Assembly: GCA_944472135.2 (NCBI GenBank)
Contig: OX235265.1
Coordinates: 40,831,459-40,895,458, forward strand
DNA length: 64,000 bases
Direction of reading: 5' to 3'
From: Trichobilharzia regenti
Lineage: Eukaryota > Platyhelminthes > Trematoda > Strigeidida > Schistosomatidae
Under the pieces are notes generated by a model. That model made no database searches and was not told where the DNA came from. It saw only the letters and a list, made by a program, of their open reading frames with translations. Made by a program: the position numbers and the translations under genes. Below, piece after piece: positions 21,861-33,915 of the stretch (the first letter of the stretch is position 1; each line of letters begins with the position of its first letter).

Positions 21861-22504
21861 CTACAAATTTCCTCCTCAAAATGATTTCTTCCTTAACAGC
21901 ACGGAATTCAAATTTCGGACAAATACCTGGATTTCGTGGGATTTTGCTATACACTCAGTTAAATTAATAAGCACTGCCATTACTTACATATTTCAAATAT
22001 CTAATTACATAAGTATTCTGTCAGTTCTGATACATCTATACCGAATACTTAAGTACCCTCACACACATACATAAATTTAATAACTACTTCTATCGATTAA
22101 AGTCTCTAAGAAATTAGTATTTCCACAGCTGTTAACCGTGCTTTCTGCATAATTTAAGGTGAAGATCAGGTTAGTACAGTATTGATCATTTCAGATTTTG
22201 AGAATTATAGAATTAGTGTTCTTATTGTAGTATTTAAACACAACAAAAAAGATTATTTTACTTGTATTCATTACGACTCAAAATACCAGAGAATTCTAAA
22301 ACAAACACAATAGTTCCCCCTTAATTGCTTTGGATACAGTTCTCACCTAAATAATGTTATTATTAATATACAAAACCCATTAAAAATATCGAACATCTGC
22401 TTTATATAAATATACCCCCACAGAATAATTTAGGTTTCTGTCCCACATAACTATCATAGCCTTGACTTAAACTCAGTGTGTGATTAATTACCAAGAAAAT
22501 AGAT
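21861..22504. other. Probable intron or 3' flank of the sFRP-like gene
   Basis: AT-rich with no supported exon; I looked on the minus strand for a netrin-like or 7TM exon and saw none. Confidence 0.4.
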
Positions 22505-22512
22505 TCACTCAC

Positions 22513-23365
22513 TTCTCTGTTGTGATAAAGGTACACACATTCGTGTTGCACTATTTGGAAATCTTGAACACTTTACAATATCTGGCCAACCGAATCCAAA
22601 TTGTAGCATTTTAGGCAAACAGTTTCGTCTCACATCTTCACATAAATTTTGACATGGATGTATCAAACGTTCTTGATGACCTTCTACACAAACTGGTGCA
22701 TATAAAGCACATAAGAATTTTCTTAAATCTGGATGACATTCCGTCTGAGCTAAACTCATCCATACTTGTGATTGTTCTACAGCTTCTTTTAGATCTTCAT
22801 GCTGCAAATAATTCGGCAATACCATGACATCATAACCGATATTTTGACATAATGACATATTTTTAGGAATTGGATAACATCTTTGACTACCGTAACCATT
22901 TAATAAACGATGCCAATCTGCATAATAATTTGTTGGATCCAGTGTATCCATAATTGGTGAATATGAATCATGGCTACCTAAAGTGTTGTCATCGAAGAGT
23001 AATGATGACGAGGTTAGTGGTGGTGCTGACGATGATAAGTCCGATGACGGCATAAAAGGCAACAAAGAGGATGACGATGATGATGGTGACGTTGGTGACA
23101 GCGATGATGATGATGATGACTTATGATCATTAAACAATAAATCATTATTCATATAATTTCCTTTTAAATAATCATCATCATGTTTTTCAGCATATTTTGA
23201 ATTCCATGATCCTAAAAAGGATTGTTTTGAAGCACCAGATAATCCAATTCTTCCAAATGTTTGCAAAGGATAAGAATAAATTGTACTATTGACAAAATAA
23301 CATTTGAAGATACTTAAAAATATAAGAATTTTCATATAGAATAAGTAGTGTGCAACACTACTCAT
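22513..23365 (-). CDS. Secreted Frizzled-related protein-like gene, first coding exon with CRD
   Basis: The frame starts at ATG 23365. Residues 11-24 are a hydrophobic signal-peptide core (MKILIFLSIFKCYF), and 82-123 is a Ser-rich low-complexity linker encoded by TCA/TCG-type repeats. Residues 163-277 are a Frizzled cysteine-rich domain with all ten cysteines (163, 173, 210, 219, 226, 238, 242, 249, 266, 277). CHPDLRKFLCALYAPVC and FGFGWPDIVKCSRFP favour the sFRP-type over Frizzled-receptor CRDs. The family binds Wnt ligands extracellularly. The frame reaches a stop at 22505, but that stop overlaps a strong splice donor, AA/GTGAGT, with the intron starting at 22512. The gene probably continues, perhaps to a netrin domain or TM region outside the window. 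NMS (169) and NST (26) are possible glycosylation sites. Confidence 0.85.
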
Positions 23366-24920
23366 GTTTATCTGTCCACTGAATAATTCAAATGATGACT
23401 ACAATTATACTGTAAGACGATAATATCATCACAAAATTCTCGCAAACAAATACAATAAGGAATTCATATTAAGGAGAGAAATAATTATTTTCTATACTGG
23501 GAAAGAAAATTTCTTCACTTATCAGTAGTTGATGTTTATGTAAAAATCATTAGAAAGAAAAGGAATAATTCTGCTTCTACTTTTCATCATCTTATACTGT
23601 TGAATCCACCCTTTAACAATTTCATATTCTATATATTTGATCCTCCATTTTACGGTAGGATTATTTGTAGGCTTTATCCAATCCCAGAAAGAAAAGAAAC
23701 TGCTGCACATACACGTTTACTTCCTCAGAGGACAAATTAAACAGAAAAATGCAAATATGATTTGAAAAAAAAATAATTACTGACATGACAGTGTTATGTA
23801 AGATACCTTGGTGATAGGAAAATTTGTAGACAAGAAAGAAATGAATAATTTCGTTTGTTCTCCCTCCATCAGATACACACATACACGCACACACACACAC
23901 ACATGCAATTTTCACATTCCTCCTCTTAAAACATTCTTTTACCCAACTATACACTGTATTAATTTTTCTTTCTTTCTTTGCTTATTTTTCACCTCTACAT
24001 TGCTACTTCATTTACCGTTAACTCTTGTTCTAAATTTTTATTGTATAAATTAAAAGAGGAAAAACAACTAGCACTTCTGTAAATTGGCAATTGTTTAGGG
24101 AAATTTTTTTGAAGTATGTCTTCCTTTTATAACAAGGTAAAATCAAGACAGGATACAAAAGTATAATTATAACAAAGGTTTTCTCTTCCTCCAACCTCTT
24201 ACCCCTCAAACCCTATCCCCATCGTCATCATCAACAAAGGTATTCAAAACGTCATATTATTATTATTATTACCACTGCTAATACTAATACTTCTACTAAT
24301 ATTGTCATTTGATAATGGCAACCATCTAAATAATGCATGTCTGCACAGTAGCTTTGCTTGCCTTGGTCCATCATCATCCTGCCTTCTACTAATTAAGACA
24401 ATATAATATACAGAAGAATCATTTCATAGTAGTGTAGACAGAATTATTGTTGGAAAATAAGTTGAAAGAAGGCAGACTGATGGTAGGCGTAGACGGTAGT
24501 AACCGAAAAACAACAACAACAATGAAGGTAACAACGGAAACAGTACTAGTGATTAATTCTGTACAACTTAGTTGTAAATTATCCTCGAAATGACTCGGAT
24601 TACTTAGTGTCTATTTGTAAAGTATTCTACAATTCATTGTCAACTGTATTGTAAAACACAGCTAGTAGGAAAACATGTTTTTCTTTTTATCAAGGGGATT
24701 CAAACAACATTAGATAATGTGTTCTGTCTGAGAGTTGACGATCGTGCGAAGAAATTATCTCCAGTGTTGCCAGAATGCTGTCAAGAAGTACTAGTGGGAT
24801 AATTTGCATTTTTATAGAAGGGATGCGATTATCTTTGAATAGCATGGTGCATAGAAAAAAGGCAGAATCGAGTTTAAAGAGCTATTCACGGCCTGAAGGT
24901 ATATTGGAATCTTCTATGTA
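23366..24920. other. Upstream region of the sFRP-like gene
   Basis: AT-rich, with a (CA)n microsatellite at about 23876-23905 and short ATT runs near 24260. No exon or promoter element could be assigned. Confidence 0.4.
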
Positions 24921-24924
24921 ACCT

Positions 24925-25090
24925 GATGACTGTTATATGGATACAAATTGGGCACTGTGGTAGAGTATAATTCCATTATGGATAAGATTTTATTTCGATA
25001 AATCACACAGTGTCATACAGTAATATTAACTGATGACGTTTCGAGCACAAACTATTGCTGCTTATAGTCATATCAAGTCACTACTCACAC
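24925..25090 (+). repeat. Half copy of the GAAACGTC palindromic family
   Basis: Shares GGTAGAGTATAA-TCCATTATGGAT, ATCACACAGT and AACTGATGACGTTTCGAGCAC with the complete palindrome at 35143-35540. Only one arm is present here. Confidence 0.65.
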
Positions 25091-25247
25091 AACTTTTTCC
25101 TTCATCTGTATACATTAGTGAAAATGATTAGGCATTTGAATAAAATCAGTATAAGAGGAAGGACATTCAGAAGTAATAATAGTGTTATTAATCAAATACA
25201 GTCAGAGGGGAATTAAAATGTTTGTTATAGTCAAAATAAGTAACTTT

Positions 25248-25855
<608 letters not shown>

Positions 25856-25859
25856 AATT

Positions 25860-26940
25860 AATTATGTTTTCGGGGTCAATTATTCTAACATTGGCTAAAT
25901 TCTTATGATCTCATTATCTGACTACTCCTGATCTACTAGTTTGACCTATGTAGTTGACCTCACAGTCATTGGAAGGCATTTTGTAAATTATATTATTTTG
26001 TCTAATTGGGTCAACAAGATCCTTTAACCTATAGAGCTTGTCCCTGAGTGGGTTTGTAGGTTTAAATAGCGCCATAATTCTTGCTTTGTCGGGAATCCTG
26101 CATAGGGTCTTAGATGTCCCTTCCTTATATAATAAAACTGTGGATGTCGTACGTTCTCTCTTATTTATGTTATCATTATTAGTCTCGCCATTATTTTTAT
26201 TTTGCTTTTGACCTTTCTGATCTTCCTGATGAATTTTGTAGGATAGTTATTTAACACCAGCACTTTTTCAATCTGTTTCATATCATCCCTTGGGTTTTTT
26301 ATCGTACTACTTAGTGCTATTTCTTGGTTTGATAGACAATTAACTGAGCCACACTTCACAGACAACGGATGAGATGAATTAAACTCTAAATATCTATTAG
26401 AATCCGTTGGCTTTCTCTAAACACTAGTGTGCTGTTTACCCTCTTCTGTTAGATTTATTTTTGATTTACAGCTTGATTCCACACTGTATTTTCGGTACAA
26501 GTATGGAATTTTCAGCATGGATATCGGTAGCCCAAATTTTGCAGGCCGACCATAGATATCAGATGTGCGTCGGTGCGGGCTCGAACCCCGGACCATGTGC
26601 ATGGTCGGCGAGAGTCCTAAACACTGTGCCACCGACGCACATAGCTAATTCTCCTTGTTCATTTTCCGCTTCAAATGTGAATTTTATTCCCTTTCCTATT
26701 GAGTTTATATATGTGAAGAAGCTAGAGATATATTCTGTTTTTAACACTATGAAAGTGTCATCCATATATCTCCATTTTTGGACTAGGGTTAAATGTATTG
26801 AGGGCACTATTTTCCCAGCTGTCCATAAATATGTCTGCTACGATAGGAAATTTGGTGATCCCACTGCTACACCTTCTGTTCATCTATATATTTTACCTTG
26901 ATGACTGTAGAAGACCTTGAATATTTCGACTCTCTAAAGT
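25860..26940 (-). mobile_element. Second Penelope-like element fragment with SINE insertion
   Basis: The minus strand reads an RT piece with KWRYMDDTFIVLK (about 26790-26750), then the SINE-B insertion, then LEFNSSHPLSVKCGS and a connector (26365-26165). It ends with an endonuclease start KMPSNDCEVNYIGQTSRSG (about 25985-25925). The Y-DD and NYIGQT signatures define a PLE, distinct in sequence from the one at 2425-3790. Frames are broken. Confidence 0.75.
26455..26642 (-). mobile_element. SINE-B: SINE-A-like tRNA head with a different body
   Basis: The minus-strand head GTGCGTCGGTGGCACAGTGT then GGGGTTCGAGCCCGCACCGACGCAC forms the tRNA-like unit. The body reads GGGCTACCGATATCCATGC then TACTTGTACCGAAAA and GTGGAATCAAGCTGTA. 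The same head-body combination recurs at 35192-35371. The element interrupts the PLE RT between the YMDD-proximal part and the connector. Confidence 0.75.
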
Positions 26941-26944
26941 AATA

Positions 26945-29015
26945 ACACGAAGAATTCCTAGAAGTAATCTGTGACTTCAAACTGTATGCTATAAGTGAAT
27001 GTACTAAATGCTACATAGAAGTGTTCGGAAGAAAATGTAGGGATTATTAGTGAATTCAAGAACGTCATCATAAAAAATTGTTATTTCAACCGTGTAAATC
27101 GCATTCCACTTGATGCATTCTTAGGAGCAATGTAACACACTTGTAGAAATAAACTGGAACAGTGAACTCTTTAATCGCATACTTTTACCATAATCTTAGT
27201 ACATTTTCATGTAACTGATGCTTTGTATTTTGAAAGGTGAACTAGAACAAAAGATCACCGTCTCTGGGTATTACTGCAATTAGAAATATAACGGAAACCA
27301 ACTTGTTAGGCATCGCCAGTAAATTATAATGGATACTTTCGAATCTAGATTCCGTGGCTATTAATACTGATCGATAAATCATATTTGCAGTTTTCAGGAA
27401 ATTCATATGCCTTCGGTGATACTAAATCTTGTCACTCAGTATCCGTGTTAAGGACATTTGCTAATCTCCCTGACGCACGTGACCATAAACTAGACAAATC
27501 GTCCACCTAAGTTCTTCACCAAAAGGCAATTTATGGTGTAAGTCAGATATGATAGTTATGTTATACGAGCTAGATGTTTTAATCGCAAAGCGCTAACTTC
27601 GTTATGAAATGAGCCTTAAGGAATTCCATGAGTTTATCAACCAACTCTTTCGGTGAATTTGAATGTGACTGGATTTTTTAGTCCGCTAGTAATGGTATCA
27701 ATTATTTTGTTCACTTGATAGTTAACCTTTTGAACCGTATGACTTTCTTTTCATTGAATGGTGTATTTTACCTATGTCAATATGTCTGTTGATTGTAGAT
27801 TAGTCTGAACTACAGACTCCTTGAAATCGCCTAGTAGTTTTACCACTTACTTTGTGTAAAAATTGTCTGCATGCATTGATATGAAGAAATGGATATCACA
27901 TATTTCAATAGCCAGTTTATGTTCGTAGAAGGAGTGACAAAGGCGACGTCCACTTTAACTGATAAAATGTTTTTCGCAGTTATTGAAATTGACTTTGTAG
28001 ATAATGTTGATTTTGTCTTCTTCAGTTGCTGTGTAATGCAGACAGAAGTGATTTTATGGGTTGAGGATGACTCCAATTCCAAAAGGGGTTCAATAATCTT
28101 GCAGTGATTTCAGAGGTGGTTCCATATATGTGATCACACAATCTTCTTTATGCTTTCATTAGATAACTTAGAGATGGATTGAGGGAACAGACAACCACAG
28201 TTGAGAAGACTGTGATTATAGTTAGTTTCAAGTAACAAAATGATCATCTTGTCGTCCGATCTAAAACTGTTCAAATGCTGGTGGAATTCTCGGCGCACAC
28301 AAACATATCTACATTGATAAACAAGGATATAGATATATATATATATATGGCATAGAAACTTTTGAGGCTGTTGACATACTTTTTCATACCTTGATTTTCA
28401 AAGTCACAACAACAGAAACCAGAAGCCTAGCTAACCTTTTTATAATACTGACACAGAGCATTTATCTATATACAGTACTAAATTCACTATAAAACTTTAC
28501 ATGTCAGTCTACCTCAGTACCACTGCAATTAGCGTCGGATAAAATTCAACTTAGTGCATTTGAATAAGTTGTAAGTTCTCAAAAGTAAATATCGATTAGG
28601 CTTACTTACAGTTGCTTTGAAAGTGGAAGACAACCTCAAAAAAAGAGATTGACAAATCGCTAAGTTTTTATCGCGAATAACTTATGTTCCGTGGTGCAAT
28701 AATTGACTGAAAGAGTTTCAATATATTACCACCAGACGAATCTAAATTAGTTGATTTTACAAATAAAATATCAAAGTGAAGGTATTTCATGATTTCCAAT
28801 AATTGTGCTAGACTCTTATATATAATGATCTTTTCACTGCTTAAGACTGTATTCGTAGCTTAATAGTTCATATAAATAAATAAATAAAATCCTTCACTAC
28901 ATGTTCGAAGATTTATATATTTTTGAAGGTCTTGATAATAAAAGATTCGATGATTTCGAACAAAGTATGTATGCTGTATGTATGTAAACCAACACTTGAA
29001 AGTATGTATGCATTT
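26945..29015. other. Intergenic, no supported gene
   Basis: AT-rich. A minus-strand frame at 27840-28082 with KVDVAFVTPSTNI could be a PLE RT relic, but I cannot support it. A TATATATATATA run lies at 28323-28347. Confidence 0.35.
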
Positions 29016-29019
29016 AATT

Positions 29020-29215
29020 TGTGGATGGTGACTAGCAGTGAAATCCAGGATCCTCATTTCGTCCTATTTTGGACTCGTCATCTAGATGTGCCTGCATTTC
29101 CCTGTGGGTGATGATATTCCCACCGAGGCACGAACCTAGTGCCCATAGTTTCAAAAGCCAAAGTGTCACCCACTAGACCACTTGGGCCACGAGAGCCACC
29201 TCTTGTGCAATGGGT
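29020..29215 (-). mobile_element. Sm-alpha SINE, minus copy with complete tRNA-like head
   Basis: The minus strand starts GGTGGCTCTCGTGGCCCAAG, with box-A-like GGCCCAAGTGG and box-B-like GGTTCGTGCCTC, then the hammerhead at 29086-29043, and ends GATTTCACTGCTAGTCACC. This is the most complete Sm-alpha unit in the window. Confidence 0.8.
29043..29086 (-). ncRNA. Sm-alpha hammerhead, one core base changed
   Basis: The minus-strand box reads ATGACGA (29081-29075), where the first C of CTGACGA is replaced by A. Stem II GTCC/GGAC is perfect, GAAA (29060-29057) is intact, and stem I pairs ATCTAG with CTGGAT imperfectly. Loss of the core C should strongly reduce cleavage. Confidence 0.6.
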
Positions 29216-29224
29216 CATATTAAT

Positions 29225-29405
29225 TTAATTGAATTTTTAGATTTTCCCGTCGATTGATTGGACCGAAGTGCTCGGTCTCAGGTTAACATACCGGCCTCGG
29301 TGGGAACATCATCACTCACTGGGAATTGCAGGTACATCCAGCTGACGAGTCCTAAATAGGGCGAAATGCGCATCCTGGATTACACTGCTAGTCACTCTCC
29401 ACAAA
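29225..29405 (+). mobile_element. Sm-alpha SINE, plus copy
   Basis: Starts CGTCGATTGATTGGACCGAAGTG, passes CCTCGGTGGGAACATC and ACTCACTGGGAATTGCAGG into the hammerhead, and ends TACACTGCTAGTCACTC. The 5' part (29225-29290) is repeated in reverse at about 29455-29525. Confidence 0.8.
29336..29380 (+). ncRNA. Sm-alpha hammerhead ribozyme, intact core
   Basis: Stem I is ATCCAG (29336-29341) with CTGGAT (29375-29380). The core CTGACGA is at 29342-29348 (CUGANGA consensus satisfied). Stem II is GTCC (29349-29352) with GGGC (29359-29362, one G-U). GAAA is at 29363-29366. Stem III is the self-complementary ATGCGCAT, with cleavage predicted after C29374. This is the type-I layout with minimal stem III of the Schistosoma Sm-alpha ribozyme, which is known to act as a dimer. 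All conserved positions are present. Confidence 0.8.
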
Positions 29406-29449
29406 TTGAATTCTAATTAAATGCTCAGACATCGTCGAAGCATCTGCAC

Positions 29450-29530
29450 AAGAAACCAACATGTCAACCTGAGACCGAGCACTTCGGTATAATCAATCGA
29501 CGGGAAAACTTAAAAATTAAATTAAAGTAT
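29450..29530 (-). repeat. Inverted copy of the Sm-alpha 5' segment
   Basis: On the minus strand it reads TTTTCCCGTCGATTGATTATACCGAAGTGCTCGGTCTCAGGTTGAC, nearly the same as 29240-29290. It then diverges to unrelated sequence, making an inverted flank to the plus Sm-alpha copy. Confidence 0.75.
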
Positions 29531-29900
29531 GTATGCATTCATCAGCATTAATATCACAGACAAAGTGCTTTCATTTAGAATTTGACCTTTTACGTCTAAT
29601 GTTAGTAGCCTTTAAATATAAAGAAATTTATCTTCCTCGTAAATCATCACACAAACAATTTGCGATTACACTTTAGAGGATAATATTATAGATGGACCAT
29701 AATCACATATAGGAATCCTATATACTTGTCATAGGCTCATTTTTTAAAGCCTACCGGAAGAATTATGCATATTATACTGTTTCTAGTACTATCACCAAGT
29801 GTCAAGATGAATCAGTTTTTCGTTTAAATTTTCTTGATATCTAACAATAAAAGTTTTATCGCATTACGAATTTACACTCTGTTACACAATATAACATTGA
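29531..29900. other. Intergenic, nothing recognised
   Basis: AT-rich, no supported feature. Confidence 0.4.
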
Positions 29901-29904
29901 GTAA

Positions 29905-31112
29905 TTGATCGAATTCAGGAAAGCCAAATCATGCTTCGACCAAATTGCAACTCTACGCATCATCATCACCCCAAATATTCATCAACCTTATTCAACAGCT
30001 GTACGACAACGCCACACGTCAAGTTATCCACAACGGAAAACTCAGCGAGGCCTTTGGAGTAAACACAAGAGTCAGACAAGGGTGCTCGCTTATTATCACC
30101 AATGATATTCCTAATTGTGGTGGACTGGATTATGCGTCAGACAGTGAGTGGGAAACGAGAAGACAGAGATGTCCTAGACGAACCGACGTGAAGAACCTAG
30201 AAGACCTGGATTTCGCGCGTGGATGATTTATGTTTGATGTCACACAAAATCAAAGACTTACAAGCGAAAACCGACCGACAAACTGGTCGAAGAAGCAGCC
30301 GGCGAAGACAGGACTCCAGATGAACATAGAGAAGACGGAGGTGACGAAAATAACCAACCAACAACAACAACCACAACAACAACATCCAGCGTCAATCACC
30401 ATCAACGGGAGGGATTTGAAAGAGGTTACTTCATTCATTCACTTATCTAGGGAGCATTGCCTCAACTACAGGCAGTAGGAACGGACGAGGATGTCAAATC
30501 GAGCGAGAATCGGTAAGGCGAGAAACACATTCATCAACATGAAACCAATCTAATCTGGAAATCGTCGTCACTCAGCCAGCATCAACAACAAAATTCAGTC
30601 GAATTTTCAATACAAACAACGTCAAGTGAGTCAGTTCCTCTATACGGATGAGAAACTTGGCGGGCGGGTCACAAAGAATATTTCCAACAGCCTGTTGCAG
30701 ACCTTTATCAACAACTGTCTTCTCTCTATACTGAAGATCAGATGGCCAGGCCGGAAAAAATCGCCATCAAGAAACTATGGGAACAAACAAAACAAGAACC
30801 AATCGCCAACCAACAAATATTCAGGAGAAGGTGTAGATAGATTGGACACTCGTTGAGGAGGCCGCCACTGGGTGATATCGCGCGCGCGTCAGGCCATTGG
30901 TCAAGTGGAACCAGGCCGAAAGAGAAGCGGCGAGTGGGTCGTCAGTGCGAGGGTGACATGGAGGAGATCGTGTGAAGAGGGAGGAGTTAAAACAATATGG
31001 ACTAACATGGATGAAGGTGGAAAGTACAGTAGAAGACAGAAGCAAGTGGAGACGTGCAGTTGAAGCTCTATGTTCCACTAGGAACCCAAAGGAACAATAA
31101 TAATAATAATTG
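29905..31112 (+). mobile_element. Degraded RTE-2 LINE
   Basis: Fragments in order: FINLIQQLYDNAT and VNTRVRQGCSL (motif B) at 29990-30095; LEDLDFARG at 30205-30225, where the F-ADD catalytic aspartates are lost; KTGLQMNIEKTEVTKI at 30305; a CAACAACAA stretch; LQTFINNCLLSILKIRWPG at 30690-30745; then the tail GAAGCTCTATGTTCCACTAGG, AACCCAAAGG and AATAATAATAAT. Numerous frameshifts; inactive. Confidence 0.75.
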
Positions 31113-31689
31113 TTCGAAAATCCATACCCACCTCTTTAGCAAGCATTAATTGGGATAATTATGAAGTTCCCCAGATAACTGCCCCAGTGACCATATTTCC
31201 GGAGAAAAAAGATTCATCTAGGAACTAATATCTGAATTATCTATCTCACTTTAAAATAAATCCAATCAAAAAACAAAAACAAATCAAGTAAAGGAATATA
31301 TTTCTTTACAATTAGTTCCTGAACAACAGTTCTACAGTAACATATAGTTTCACAGTTAACATATACCAATAGTTTGGCGTTGTTAATCAATAAAGTGTGT
31401 CGGCGGGGGGTGAGAATAATTACAGGATACAAATGAGTCAGTTTATAGAGGTTAGCTGCAAGTTATTACATAATCGATTATTTTTTTCAAATAATGATGA
31501 TTAAGAATAGTAGTTAAATGAATCTCGTAAGAATATTCAGGTACTACTAAGTTAACGGAATTAGCTGGTGTAGTAACTATAATAAAATAACAATTTCAAA
31601 CGGTAGTCATAATGATAGGGGAAAAATCACTTGTGAGACTCTATACATATTGTGTGAACAACTACGGCAAACACAAGGGCGACACGAAT
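31113..31689. other. Intergenic, nothing recognised
   Basis: AT-rich, no supported feature. Confidence 0.4.
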
Positions 31690-32010
31690 TTCTTTTGAAG
31701 AGAGACTTTGTTTGTTCTGATGAATTGTAATTGCCTCTGCTTTCTATAAAAGTCGATCAAGTACAGGATGTGAAAGCTTGGGTGGGATATGATAAATACC
31801 TTAAATGCTCTGTTAGAGCCAACTTGATATCCTGCATCGACGAGATGGGCTACTTATCGCTTTATTCGGTTCTTTGCTAAATCAAGATGGATGGTATTCG
31901 GAAACTCGACGATTGACTTGCCTAGTCATACGCCCGATATATCTAGCTCCAAAAGGGCAGTTAGACTGGCAGGCAAAGTCAAGTAGCTTGTCTTCATTGG
32001 TTGGTTGAGA
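31690..32010 (-). pseudogene. PLE GIY-YIG endonuclease fragment
   Basis: The minus strand reads KLLDFACQSNCPFGARYIGR, then MTRQVNRRVSEYHPSW and continues in broken frames to AEAITIHQNKQSL. This is the only copy of the short endonuclease-tail family in which the YIGR core and the EA-TIH tail are both visible, so it links those tails to PLEs. Confidence 0.65.
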
Positions 32011-32855
32011 ACGTACACTTCCATAAATTTCACAGATTAACAGTCAATAGTTTCACATTTTAGTTTGATACACTGTCGTTTCCCTATTAATGCAAAGTAA
32101 GATAAGAACTGCTTCTGTAAATGTAAGTCGCATGCGCGAACCGTACTCATATATAAAGGCTAGAAAACAAGAGGAGTGTATATCAAATCGTCCAACGAAT
32201 TCTGTGACGAGATTATTTTTAACCGGACACTCTTACAATGAGTCACGAACAATAGTACTTCTACCCTTCACGTCACAAGTTTGGCAACTTCAGCTAAGAA
32301 CATATTCCAACAAAAGTCACCTTTTAAAGTATAAACCGAATATAATGATTTACCCTCGTTCTAACTTAAATTTCCTTGCACAAGTAAAAAAGACTGAATC
32401 ACGTAAACAATATGTAACAGTAAGGCTAACAAGCTGATAGTACTACCCACCAACTACGGTAATGAAACAGAAATTACTCTCTAACAGAAGCCACAATGAA
32501 TTCGAATCACGTAATGACTACAAAAAAACATCAAAAGTAAACAAAAAAGATAGAAAGATTATTAGCTTCAAATGAACTGTTTGTGACTGTTATCATTTTT
32601 TAATACTTGAGCCAAATTTTCAAATGGCAGAGAAACAAATCTGAATATTATGTTAGCGTCAAATCTGCAGATACAAACGAACAATAGGCAGCCAATGTTA
32701 TCTTTACGTGGTTTATTATCACAGTAAGAAACTCCACTACTACTCAGTTATACAAGCTACACGCAAATATTGCTCCCCTAATTGATATCTCTGATATTAT
32801 TTAAAAACTGCGCAGTTGAAAAAACAAACTATCATGACATAACGTATTAGGAAAA
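32011..32855. other. Intergenic, nothing recognised
   Basis: A 115-codon frame at 32090-32437 has no recognisable motif and is probably chance. Confidence 0.35.
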
Positions 32856-32861
32856 TGTTTA

Positions 32862-33000
32862 ATGTCTCTATTATGCATTTCTTCTACTTTCTTCTCTTGC
32901 TTTGTGTGCTACATGGAGTGGATTGTGGAGACTTGAACTGCCGAACATTGGTGCAAAGTTCTATGTCGAAAACAGACAGACAGACAAACAGACACGAAAA
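32862..33000 (+). mobile_element. RTE-1 3'-end fragment (solo tail)
   Basis: Matches the RTE-1 3' UTR: TATTATGCATTTCTTCTACT, TCTCTTGCTTTGTGTGCTAC, GACTTGAACTGCCG, GTGCAAAGTTCTATGTCG and the ACAGACAGACAGAC terminus. It is about 140 bp, an extreme 5' truncation. Confidence 0.8.
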
Positions 33001-33724
33001 CATTTTAACCTTCATTTTTAACTCAATGATGATAGGATCGAGGTGTTTGACATTTATTTTCATACTAGTTCATTCAAACTAGAGAAGTGTGGTTTTTAAA
33101 TACATTTTTGGGAATATCGCTAGAGAATTATCGATCACATCGCTACTTGTACTTGGAAGTGAAAATCACTAAGTACAGTACTCACTGATAATGGAATAAT
33201 TCAAAGAGACACACCACACAAAGTAAAAGAAAACAACCTTCTCTTACAGTATGAGAAAGTATAGAATGTATTGTTTTTTTTTCAAAGGAAGACAGCTAAA
33301 ATCTAAAAGCACTGAACTTGGACAGTTTTCTAAAACAATGAAATCAAAAGTTGGCATAACACAGAAATGATACCAACGTATTTACTGCATAACAGTAAAT
33401 CAGTCCAAAATGCCAGACAACAAACTTTACTCAAATAGCGGTAAGTAGGATGAAATTTAGATAAAAAATATAAAAGACCACTGAAGGCGTTTTGAATACT
33501 TGCTGAGGAGAGAAAATCCTCATTTATGGTAATCGAATAAGTACAAATATGTCTGCATATATGTATAACCGAGATGAAAACAAAAGTCCATACTGAAGAA
33601 CTATGAGGATTAGTGCTATTGTATACACAGACATGTTCTTATATACACAGTTACAACTGAGGGATATGAAAGATAAAAAGAATAAGGCTACTGTTAAATG
33701 TTACAATGAATTATAAATATTAGT

Positions 33725-33915
33725 CTATTGAAATAAAAACCCAGATTTCGATGATACGCCTCCACTAGAAGATTCCGTGCTGTTAGACTCAGACGATGAC
33801 AGAGTGGGATTAGAGCCGAATAAACTGAAAATCCCACTTCCACCACTGCCGGAAGAGCTTCCTGGTCCAGATGACTGATCATTCTGCTGATCTGGAGCAC
33901 TTTCTGGTGGAGGTT
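33725..33915 (-). CDS. TIMM17: TIMM17, 3' coding exon
   Basis: The minus-strand acceptor GATTTTAG precedes 33915, and the exon runs to the TAG at 33725-33727. Its phase (two bases, then 62 codons and a stop) fits the donor at 39546, joining LMQ to PPPESAPDQQND. The exon encodes the C-terminal tail only: a Pro/Gln start followed by Ser/Gly-rich low complexity ending SKSGFLFQ. Tim17 tails are known to vary. The intron separating it from the main exon is about 5.63 kb. Assignment rests on splice phase, strand and the absence of other frames, so it is slightly less certain than the main exon. Confidence 0.7.

Noticed and set aside
23808..24053. Coding frame over the (CA)n region
   Set aside because: The His/Thr-rich translation is a by-product of the microsatellite.
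27840..28082. PLE reverse-transcriptase fragment
   Set aside because: Only a weak KVDVAFVTPS resemblance to RT motif A; no motif C or flanking PLE sequence.
32090..32437. 115-codon plus-strand protein
   Set aside because: No motif, no neighbours, composition like random AT-rich translation.
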